NCBI GenBank assembly: GCA_902797475.1
Contig: CADBTG010000062.1
Location: 1-10,959 of the forward strand
DNA from: an uncultured Lachnospiraceae bacterium
Lineage (GTDB): Bacteria; Bacillota; Clostridia; Lachnospirales; Lachnospiraceae
Length of the DNA stretch: 10,959 nt
Reading direction: 5' to 3'
Shown in pieces: positions 1-4,987 of the stretch. The position numbers and the translations under genes are program-made. Each line of letters starts with the position of its first letter. The stretch's first letter is position 1. The notes beneath the pieces were generated by a model, which saw only the letters and a program-made list of their open reading frames with translations, had not been told where the DNA came from and did no database searches.

Positions 1-11
1 TTAAGCGGGTA

Positions 12-49
12 ATGCATCGCATAATAGCGGCTTCGCCGGGGCGATGCAT
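12..49 (+). other. Hairpin upstream of tRNA-Pro
   Basis: A perfect 9-bp inverted repeat pairs ATGCATCGC (12-20) with GCGATGCAT (41-49). A shorter GC stem lies inside it (CGGC 28-31 with GCCG 35-38). Only a weak T-run (GTTT) follows. It could be the terminator of a gene to the left of the window or part of the tRNA leader; the sequence does not decide between them. A CATAAT hexamer at 20-25 could be a -10 box whose -35 box would fall at the window edge. Confidence 0.45.
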
Positions 50-55
50 GTTTAC

Positions 56-85
56 ACTCCGTTTGCTTTGCAAACGAAGTATAAT
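56..85 (+). other. Hairpin plus consensus -10 hexamer abutting the tRNA
   Basis: CGTTTGC (60-66) and GCAAACG (70-76) form a perfect 7-bp stem with a 3-base loop. After one C/A mismatch, ACT (56-58) and AGT (78-80) extend it. A perfect TATAAT lies at 80-85, two bases before the tRNA 5' end at 88. A TTTACA at 51-56 is too far away (23 bases) for a normal -35 box. A start at the usual distance would fall inside the tRNA, so the hexamer is probably not the tRNA promoter. The hairpin may instead mark the 5' leader removed by RNase P. Confidence 0.4.
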
Positions 86-87
86 AA

Positions 88-161
88 CGAGGCGTGGCTC
101 AGTTTGGTAGAGCACCACGTTAGGGACGTGGGGGTCGCGTGTTCAAGTCACGTCGCCTCGA
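88..161 (+). tRNA. tRNA-Pro, anticodon AGG
   Basis: The full cloverleaf can be drawn by hand. The acceptor stem is CGAGGCG (88-94) with CGCCTCG (154-160). The D stem is GCTC (97-100) with GAGC (110-113). The anticodon stem is CCACG (115-119) with CGTGG (127-131), and the T arm is 137-153 with loop TTCAAGT. The discriminator is A161 and CCA is not encoded. Proline identity is supported by C1-G72, A73, G35-G36 and G37, which resemble known bacterial tRNA-Pro. The anticodon loop TTAGGGA gives AGG at 122-124, so the wobble base is A34, expected to be deaminated to inosine by TadA. Bacteria more usually carry TGG, GGG or CGG for proline. Confidence 0.95.
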
Positions 162-164
162 TAG

Positions 165-197
165 AATCCTGTCGGATTATTCCGACAGGATTTTTTT
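165..197 (+). terminator. Intrinsic terminator of tRNA-Pro
   Basis: A 12-bp perfect stem (AATCCTGTCGGA 165-176 with TCCGACAGGATT 181-192) with a TTAT loop is followed directly by a T-run to 197. It starts four bases after the tRNA and separates the tRNA transcript from the DUF5688 unit. Confidence 0.93.
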
Positions 198-198
198 C

Positions 199-278
199 GT
201 CATTTTCGCCAAAAGAAGCAACGGATTTTCTACGTCCGAAACCGCCTTTTCCGGTTGCTTTCCGCTATGGAAAATGAT
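199..278. other. Nested inverted repeats in a non-coding gap
   Basis: An outer pairing of 9 bp, the terminal one G-T, joins 199-207 (core TCATTTTC) to 270-278 (core GAAAATGA). Inside it, AAGCAAC (216-222) pairs with GTTGCTT (254-260). Alternative small stems lie within (CGGA 222-225 with TCCG 235-238; AACC 240-243 with GGTT 253-256). The stretch lies between the tRNA terminator and the DUF5688 leader, and no credible gene is present. It may fold as an elongated RNA, but I do not recognise a known riboswitch or small RNA. An alternative reading is a weak promoter for the next gene, TTGCTT (255-260), 17 bases, TACGAT (278-283). Confidence 0.4.
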
Positions 279-288
279 ACGATGAACC

Positions 289-379
289 TGTCGGAAGACA
301 TCTCTTAATTCTGGGCCGAAAGGCCTCCGCGTCCGCACCGCCCGGACGATCTTCGGTCAGCCTGCGCAAAGGCAGACCG
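289..379 (+). promoter_or_regulatory. Structured leader of the DUF5688 gene
   Basis: Four consecutive hairpins can be seen. TGTC (289-292) pairs with GACA (297-300) around a GGAA loop. GGCC (314-317) pairs with GGCC (322-325) around a GAAA loop. CGTCCG (330-335) pairs with CGGACG (343-348) around a 7-base loop. CGGTC-A-GCC (354-362) pairs with GGC-A-GACCG (371-379) around an 8-base loop, with an A/A mismatch. The first two loops are GNRA tetraloops. A T-rich unstructured stretch (384-408) leads to the GGAGGT ribosome site at 411-416. This resembles a structured 5' untranslated region. I could not match it to a known riboswitch. Confidence 0.45.
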
Positions 380-422
380 TCACTTTTATCCAATTTTTCA
401 TCTTTTTATCGGAGGTATCATT

Positions 423-1415
423 ATGGGATTACTATGCCCTAATACAGGGGAGAACTATGCCTGTCTTGACTTTATGCGCTTTTGTGAGGAAGTGGGGCGG
501 CTTGTGGCGGAACAGCTCGGCAGCAATTACGAAACCGGGATAAGAAACGTTAAGAAAAACAATCAAAAGGAGTTTTGCGGGCTGACGATTAAGGAAGGAG
601 ACAGCGAAATCGTTCCGGCTATCTACATGGAGAGTTTTTACGATTCCTACGAGAAGGGAATGAGCATGCCGGAGATTGCAGAATCGGTCGTTCGCATCTA
701 TGAGGAACACAAAAATCCGTGGCCGGAAGGTGTTGACCTTTCCTACAATGCGGTGCGAAAGAAGATTGTCTTCCGCGTGGTCAACGCGGAGAAGAACCGG
801 GAGATGTTAAAGGACATTCCGCACCTTATGCTTTCCGACCTTGCGGTATATTTTTGTTGCATCGTTTCGGGAGATAACGGAAGGGTGTCCTCATTTGCCG
901 TAAACCATGACATTGCGGCGATGTGGGATGTGAGCAGGAAAGACCTGGTGAGGCTTGCGGCAAGGAACACGCCGGAGCTTTTGACGCCGCAGGTCGATCC
1001 GATTGAAAAGGTATTGGTCGGCCTGATTCTGAACGGAATGGAGCAGGAGGAACTTTCGGATGAGGAACGCGAGGCAAAAACGCAGGCCGCGATGAAGCTG
1101 CAGCAGGGAAATCTGCCGATGTATGTCCTGAGTAACAGCCTGGGGCAGTACGGCGCCGGAACGCTTCTGAACATCCCGTTCATGGACAGCTTTTTAAACC
1201 GCATGGAAGAGGATTTCTACATCCTTCCGAGCAGCGTCCACGAACTGATTCTCGTGCCGGTTTCCGCGGCCGTTTCGGAGGACCGTCTTTCACAGATGGT
1301 GCATGAGGTTAACGAGAAGGAAGTGCCGGAAGAGGATTTTCTGTCGGATTCGGTCTATCGTTACGGGGAGCTTCGCGAGCAGATTTGCGCACTTCTTTGC
1401 ACGGAGGAGATCTAA
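423..1415 (+). CDS. DUF5688 family protein
   Basis: The product has 330 residues and is predicted cytoplasmic, with no signal peptide or membrane segment. I recognise it from overall pattern as the DUF5688 family, common and often multicopy in Lachnospiraceae and without known function. Family-like features are the N-terminal KNN.KEFCGLTI segment (about residues 40-56), the tryptophan-containing EEHKNPWPEG region (about 96-105), the segment from VVNAEKNREML to DLAVYFCCIV (about 119-149), and the later ILPSSVHELILVPVS motif (about 267-281) near the C terminus. The start is set by GGAGGT (411-416), six bases before the ATG. The gene stands alone, between a terminated tRNA-Pro gene and an opposing tRNA-Arg gene. 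No metal or nucleotide-binding motif is evident. The coding call is near certain; the family call is recollection, not a search. Confidence 0.85.
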   Translation: MGLLCPNTGENYACLDFMRFCEEVGRLVAEQLGSNYETGIRNVKKNNQKEFCGLTIKEGDSEIVPAIYMESFYDSYEKGMSMPEIAESVVRIYEEHKNPWPEGVDLSYNAVRKKIVFRVVNAEKNREMLKDIPHLMLSDLAVYFCCIVSGDNGRVSSFAVNHDIAAMWDVSRKDLVRLAARNTPELLTPQVDPIEKVLVGLILNGMEQEELSDEEREAKTQAAMKLQQGNLPMYVLSNSLGQYGAGTLLNIPFMDSFLNRMEEDFYILPSSVHELILVPVSAAVSEDRLSQMVHEVNEKEVPEEDFLSDSVYRYGELREQICALLCTEEI

Positions 1416-1421
1416 AAGAGA

Positions 1422-1459
1422 CAAAAAAGAATCCATAGGGGACTTCCTCTATGGATTCT
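1422..1459 (-). terminator. Intrinsic terminator of tRNA-Arg
   Basis: AGAATCCATAG (1428-1438) pairs perfectly with CTATGGATTCT (1449-1459), extended by three more pairs to an ACTT loop. Read on the minus strand, the stem is followed by six T (complement of A1422-1427). On the plus strand no T-run follows, so it is built for tRNA-Arg. It may still slow transcription arriving from the DUF5688 gene, which ends seven bases before the A-run. Confidence 0.9.
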
Positions 1460-1465
1460 CTGTCA

Positions 1466-1539
1466 TGCACCTGAAGGGATTCGAACCCCCGACCATCAGC
1501 TTCGGAAGCTGCTACTCTATCCAGCTGAGCTACAGGTGC
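1466..1539 (-). tRNA. tRNA-Arg, anticodon CCG
   Basis: On the minus strand the acceptor stem GCACCTG (1539-1533) pairs with CAGGTGC (1473-1467), and the discriminator is A (1466). The D arm is GCTC-AGCTGGATA-GAGT. The anticodon loop TTCCGAA gives CCG (1505-1503), which reads CGG. The T loop is TTCGAAT. CCA is not encoded. The outermost anticodon-stem pair is a G/A mismatch and the T stem has two G-T pairs, but the fold is otherwise regular. It is a single-gene unit with its own promoter and terminator. Confidence 0.96.
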
Positions 1540-1552
1540 AGAAGCGAATCTT

Positions 1553-1581
1553 ATTATACAATGAGCCCTTGGGAAATGCAA
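1553..1581 (-). promoter_or_regulatory. Promoter of tRNA-Arg
   Basis: Reading the minus strand, TTGCAT (1581-1576) is followed after 17 bases by a perfect TATAAT (1558-1553). The predicted start is near 1546, about seven bases before the mature tRNA 5' end. The -35 match is weak, but the -10 box and its distance are right. The -35 box lies partly inside the left arm of the inverted repeat at 1567-1604. Confidence 0.75.
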
Positions 1582-1604
1582 GAGCAAAATGTCATTTCCC
1601 AAGG
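1567..1604. repeat. Perfect 12-bp inverted repeat between divergent units
   Basis: CCTTGGGAAATG (1567-1578) is the exact reverse complement of CATTTCCCAAGG (1593-1604), with a 14-base spacer. It lies between the start of tRNA-Arg (minus) and the lipoprotein gene (plus). It has no T-run on either side, so it is not an intrinsic terminator. It overlaps the tRNA-Arg -35 region, so it could be an operator or an RNA hairpin. No matching copy was noticed elsewhere in the window. Confidence 0.6.
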
Positions 1605-1634
1605 ACCCGTTTGCCCTTCCGAATGCAATAATGC

Positions 1635-1663
1635 TTGCCGTTCGCACGGGAAAATGGTATACT
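1635..1663 (+). promoter_or_regulatory. Promoter of the cyclophilin lipoprotein gene
   Basis: TTGCCG (1635-1640), a 17-base spacer and TATACT (1658-1663) fit a housekeeping promoter. The TG at 1655-1656 gives an extended -10 element. The predicted start is near 1670, giving a short leader that carries the AAGGAAG ribosome site (1685-1691). Confidence 0.6.
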
Positions 1664-1698
1664 GTCTTTGATTGTTCTTTCGGAAAGGAAGAAGCAGG

Positions 1699-2514
1699 AT
1701 GGACAGAGTTTGCAAAAGAAGAATGAGACGACTGATTGCCGTCACGGTTTTGGCCGTGATGTGCATTTGCATGCTTTCTTCCTGCGGCAAAAAGAAAAAG
1801 ACGACGCCGACCCCGACGCCCGAACAGACGACTCCGACACCAAGCAGGCAGGAGGCATCCCAGACGGCTGACGCACAGCGCATCTATCAGTTTGCGGCGC
1901 CGCAGTCCGGAGACACAATTGCAACCATAACGGTCAAGAAATACGGAACGATTAAGGTGAAGCTGTTCCCGAACGAAGCCCCGAAGGCTGTCGAGAACTT
2001 CATAGAGCTTGCGAATCAGGGTTGCTATAACGGCGTGAAGTTCGCGAGAATCGTCGCGGATTATATCGTGCAGTCCTCGACGGCACAGGGATACACCGGA
2101 AGCATATACGGAGGCGGCTTTGCCGTCGAAACCTCGGAGAATCTGATGCCGGTTCGCGGAGCTCTTTGCATGGCCGACGCCGGCGAGGACGGAACGAATA
2201 CGAGCTCGTTCTTCTTCGTGGCAACGAAGGCCTCCACGCTTCGAAGCCTTGAGGAACCGCTTGATGCGAGATATCAGATCACATTTTCCGATTATCTCTC
2301 CGAGGCTTATCACACGAACCTGACGGATAAGCAGCTCGAGTTCTTCTATACGTACGGCGGAGCGCCCTGGCTTTACGGCCATCAGACCGTGTTCGGGCAG
2401 ATCATTGACGGATTTGACGTGCTCGACACGCTTTGCGAGGCAAAGGTGACGTCAAAATGCGTGCCGAACCCCGGAATCTTCATTGAAAGCGTAACAATTA
2501 CGAAGGTGGAATAG
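1699..2514 (+). CDS. Cyclophilin-type peptidyl-prolyl isomerase lipoprotein
   Basis: It is predicted to catalyse cis-trans isomerisation of proline peptide bonds in secreted proteins at the outer face of the membrane. The 271-residue product starts with a basic n-region and a hydrophobic stretch (residues 12-26). A lipobox LSSC puts the lipidated cysteine at residue 29. A KKKK and Thr/Pro-rich linker follows, then a cyclophilin domain from about residue 71 to the end. Recognisable family segments are NEAPKAVENFIELA, the FARI motif with the catalytic arginine at residue 117, and HQTVFGQIIDGFDVLD. The usual FHR is FAR here, and the usual SQFF is SSFF. A roughly 45-residue insertion precedes the HQTVFG segment. 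The ATG at 1699 is chosen for the AAGGAAG site seven bases upstream; a TTG nine codons earlier is possible. No strong terminator follows the gene. Confidence 0.9.
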   Translation: MDRVCKRRMRRLIAVTVLAVMCICMLSSCGKKKKTTPTPTPEQTTPTPSRQEASQTADAQRIYQFAAPQSGDTIATITVKKYGTIKVKLFPNEAPKAVENFIELANQGCYNGVKFARIVADYIVQSSTAQGYTGSIYGGGFAVETSENLMPVRGALCMADAGEDGTNTSSFFFVATKASTLRSLEEPLDARYQITFSDYLSEAYHTNLTDKQLEFFYTYGGAPWLYGHQTVFGQIIDGFDVLDTLCEAKVTSKCVPNPGIFIESVTITKVE

Positions 2515-2548
2515 GCGTTTCGCAGATTCTTTTGCGCCTGTTCACATT

Positions 2549-2578
2549 TTGACCATAGAAATTTGATACTTTTTTATA
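2549..2578 (+). promoter_or_regulatory. Probable promoter of the two-component operon
   Basis: TTGACC (2549-2554, five of six consensus bases) is followed after 18 bases by TTTATA (2573-2578) in an AT-rich stretch. TATACA at 2575-2580 is an alternative -10 box at a less favourable 20-base spacing. The location, 112 bases between the lipoprotein stop and the regulator ATG, suits a promoter for the long operon. The exact -10 box is uncertain. Confidence 0.5.
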
Positions 2579-2588
2579 CATAGAATGA

Positions 2589-2612
2589 GGCCCGGGCCTT
2601 ACGGCTGCCGGG
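2589..2612 (+). other. GC-rich leader hairpin before the response regulator
   Basis: CCCGG (2591-2595) pairs with CCGGG (2608-2612), and GCC (2596-2598) with GGC (2603-2605) around a TTAC loop. The stem ends immediately before the AAGGAGG ribosome site (2613-2619). An overlapping self-complementary 10-mer, GGCCCGGGCC, lies at 2589-2598. It could modulate translation, or the palindrome could be a binding site near the transcription start. Confidence 0.4.
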
Positions 2613-2626
2613 AAGGAGGACAGACT

Positions 2627-3295
2627 ATGGATGAAGTTCGGATCCTGGTGGTGGATGACGAAGCCAGAATGCGGAAGCTGGTATGCGATTTCCTGCAGAA
2701 GCGCGGATATATGACCTTTGAGGCCGAGGACGGCGAGAAGGCCATTGAAATTTTTTTCGATAAGAAGAACATCAATCTGGTAATCCTGGATGTGATGATG
2801 CCCCGGATGGACGGCTGGGCCGTTTGCAAGGAGATCAGACAGTACTCGAAGGTGCCGATCATCATGCTGACAGCCAAGAGCGAGGAAAGAGATGAGCTTC
2901 TCGGCTTTAAGCTCGGCGTTGACGAGTATATCTCGAAGCCTTTCAGCCCGAAGATCCTGATGGCCAGGGTCGATGCGATATTGCGCCGTACTACAAGCGT
3001 AGAATCAAGCCTCGAGGCAGGCGGAATCGTAATCGATAAGACGGCGCATCAGGTTACCATTGACGGCAATCCGATTGAATTGAGCGTAAAGGAGTTCGAA
3101 CTCCTCAGTTATTTTGTGACGAACCGCGGCGTTGCGCTTTCACGTGAGAAGATTCTGAACAATGTTTGGAACTATGATTACTTCGGCGACGCCCGTACGA
3201 TTGATACCCATGTCAAGAAGCTCCGCAGCAAGCTCGGTGAAAAAGGAGACTACATCAAGACAATCTGGGGAATGGGTTACAAATTCGAGTATTGA
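2627..3295 (+). CDS. OmpR-family response regulator
   Basis: This is a cytoplasmic DNA-binding regulator, phosphorylated by the kinase encoded next. The 222-residue product has a receiver domain (residues 1-120) with the acidic pocket D10-D11, phospho-acceptor D55 (LDVMMP), T82 and K104 (SKPF). It then has a winged-helix output domain (about 128-222) with the ELSVKEFELLSYF start and the RTIDTHVKKLRSKLG recognition region. Length and domain order are normal for the OmpR/PhoB family. The start is fixed by AAGGAGG seven bases before the ATG; an in-frame ATG at 2585 has no such site. Its regulon cannot be read from sequence. The upstream cyclophilin lipoprotein and downstream ftsH hint at envelope or protein-folding stress, which is inference only. 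Confidence 0.95.
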   Translation: MDEVRILVVDDEARMRKLVCDFLQKRGYMTFEAEDGEKAIEIFFDKKNINLVILDVMMPRMDGWAVCKEIRQYSKVPIIMLTAKSEERDELLGFKLGVDEYISKPFSPKILMARVDAILRRTTSVESSLEAGGIVIDKTAHQVTIDGNPIELSVKEFELLSYFVTNRGVALSREKILNNVWNYDYFGDARTIDTHVKKLRSKLGEKGDYIKTIWGMGYKFEY

Positions 3296-3315
3296 TCAGA
3301 TGGGGATTATCCCTG

Positions 3316-3343
3316 AAGGCCCTGCTAAACACAGGGCCTTTTT
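3316..3343 (+). terminator. Intrinsic terminator between regulator and kinase
   Basis: AAGGCCCTG (3316-3324) pairs perfectly with CAGGGCCTT (3332-3340) around a 7-base loop, and T3339-3343 follow. It lies 20 bases after the response regulator stop and 24 bases before the kinase ATG. I see no new promoter between it and the kinase. It probably acts as a partial terminator that lowers expression of everything downstream relative to the regulator. Confidence 0.8.
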
Positions 3344-3367
3344 CAAAAGAAAGGACCGAAAGACAAG

Positions 3368-4987
3368 ATGGGCGGAAGGCGAATAAAATCGTTAAGAGTG
3401 AAGCTTGTAATGGCATTTGTCCTCGTGACGGCTGCCATTCTGATCTGCACCTGGATTCTGACCACGCTGCTGCTTCCGCGCGTTTATTTGCGGTCCAAGA
3501 TTAACGACCTGACAAGCATGTTTGACGCCGTAAGCGTGCTTCTTGCACAGGACGGAGAGGTTACGGACGATACCGTTTCGAGCCTTCAGAGCCTGCAAAG
3601 CGGCAAGAACATTTCCGTGCTGATCATGGACGCTTCGGACAGGCGCGGCCTGTATCTTCGCGATCCGGTTTACAGCACCGGCAGCCGCAAGACCAGGGAC
3701 CGCATGCTCGAACTTGAGCTGATTAAGGCCAAAAAGGACGGTTATAACTTTGCCGCAATCCATTGGGATGCGGAGCTTCTTACGAAGAACGACCGTTATG
3801 AAATCTACGAGATGGACTGGATCAGCAACACGTCTTCCCAAATGCCGTGGGGCAGCGAAAATGAGGACGAGAACGAGCCTGCCCAGAACGCCGGCGGCAC
3901 CTATATCGACCTTTCGGGAATGGCGACGGAACGGTACTATGTATATATGAGCCTCGACTATGAAAGCATTTCGAAGGCAACCGACATTGCCACGAGCTTT
4001 CAGCTGAAGGCGGCAATCGGAATCCTTTTGGTGGCAGCAGGGGTGATTTTCCTGCTGTGCCGGATCATCACGCGCCCGATTGAAAAGATGAGTCAGGCAG
4101 CCGAGAAGATGTGCCTTCTCGATTTTGAGACGCGCTGTCCCGAGGACCGCGACGACGAAATCGGTGAGCTCGGACGGTCGTTAAATGTCCTGTCCGAGAA
4201 GCTTGAAAAGACAATCGGCGATTTGAAACAGGCCAACAACGAACTGGAAAGGGACATTCGAAAGAAAGAGGAAATCGAGAACATGAGATCCGATTTCATC
4301 TCGAATGTTTCCCATGAGCTGAAGACTCCGATCGCCCTGATCCAGGGTTATGCGGAAGGTCTTCAGGACAACGTCAATGACGATCCGGAGAACCGGAACT
4401 ACTACTGCGACGTCATCATCGACGAAGCGGCTAAGATGAACAACATCGTCAGAAAGCTGCTTTCGTTAAACCAGCTTGAGTACGGTGAGCAGTCGCTCGA
4501 ATACGACCGGTTTGACATCTACGATCTGCTTCGCGGCGTTTTGCGCGACACGGAAATCCTGCAGAAGCAGCAGGATGTGACCGTACATCTGTACGGCGAA
4601 GGACCGTGCTATGTATGGGCGGATGAATACCGCATCGAGGAAGTCGTTACGAACTACGTGAGCAACGCCTTCCATCATGTGTCGAAATCAAGGGAAATCG
4701 CGGTTTCCGTGAAAAAAACAGATGCAACCGTACGTGTTTCCGTGTATAATACAGGAGAGCCCATTCCGGAAGAGGATCTGGACAAAGTCTGGATTAAATT
4801 CTTTAAAGTGGACAAGGCCAGGACGAGAGAGTACGGCGGAAGCGGAATCGGTCTTTCCGTCGTGAAAGCCGTCATGGATGCACATAACAGAAAGTGCGGC
4901 GTCATCAATCACGAAGGCGGCGTGGAATTCTGGTTTGAACTGGATGCGGCGGACGAAGCGTCGGAGAAGCGGGAGGATAAGGCATGA
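3368..4987 (+). CDS. Membrane sensor histidine kinase
   Basis: This is the presumed partner of the preceding regulator: it senses a signal outside the membrane and transfers phosphate to D55 of the regulator. The 539-residue product has TM1 (about residues 14-36), an extracytoplasmic domain of about 175 residues, TM2 (215-234) and a HAMP domain (about 235-286). A HisKA domain follows with H316 in the NVSHELKTP motif. The ATPase domain has an N-box near 428-437 (NYVSNAFHH), then NTGEPIPE and GGSGIGLSVV. The sensor domain is not one I recognise; it includes an acidic patch (SENEDENEP, about 162-170). The ribosome site is weak (AAGGA at 3351-3355, 12 bases before the ATG), but this start keeps the basic N terminus before TM1. 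Its stop overlaps the hisH start. Confidence 0.94.
   Translation: MGGRRIKSLRVKLVMAFVLVTAAILICTWILTTLLLPRVYLRSKINDLTSMFDAVSVLLAQDGEVTDDTVSSLQSLQSGKNISVLIMDASDRRGLYLRDPVYSTGSRKTRDRMLELELIKAKKDGYNFAAIHWDAELLTKNDRYEIYEMDWISNTSSQMPWGSENEDENEPAQNAGGTYIDLSGMATERYYVYMSLDYESISKATDIATSFQLKAAIGILLVAAGVIFLLCRIITRPIEKMSQAAEKMCLLDFETRCPEDRDDEIGELGRSLNVLSEKLEKTIGDLKQANNELERDIRKKEEIENMRSDFISNVSHELKTPIALIQGYAEGLQDNVNDDPENRNYYCDVIIDEAAKMNNIVRKLLSLNQLEYGEQSLEYDRFDIYDLLRGVLRDTEILQKQQDVTVHLYGEGPCYVWADEYRIEEVVTNYVSNAFHHVSKSREIAVSVKKTDATVRVSVYNTGEPIPEEDLDKVWIKFFKVDKARTREYGGSGIGLSVVKAVMDAHNRKCGVINHEGGVEFWFELDAADEASEKREDKA

Noticed and set aside
44..277. 77-codon open frame across the tRNA-Pro gene
   Set aside because: It runs through the tRNA and its terminator, has no ribosome site, and its product resembles nothing.
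289..379. Known riboswitch in the DUF5688 leader (c-di-GMP, fluoride, ZTP, c-di-AMP, SRP RNA considered)
   Set aside because: The conserved core bases of each, as I remember them, are missing. Only general hairpin structure is supported.
1303..1671. 122-codon plus-strand open frame overlapping the end of the DUF5688 gene and tRNA-Arg
   Set aside because: It starts inside a real gene in another frame and crosses an RNA gene and its terminator; it has no credible start signal.
1309..2382. 357-codon open frame on the minus strand
   Set aside because: It is antisense to the cyclophilin gene and passes through the tRNA-Arg gene and its terminator. Its product is Arg/Leu/Ser-rich, as expected of a shadow frame in GC-rich coding DNA.
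2513..2550. Terminator after the cyclophilin gene
   Set aside because: Only a 5-bp stem (AGGCG 2513-2517 with CGCCT 2535-2539) with a 17-base loop and a distant T-run is present, too weak to call.
2585..2626. Earlier ATG for the response regulator
   Set aside because: It has no ribosome site, would translate through the leader hairpin, and adds residues ahead of the usual receiver-domain start.
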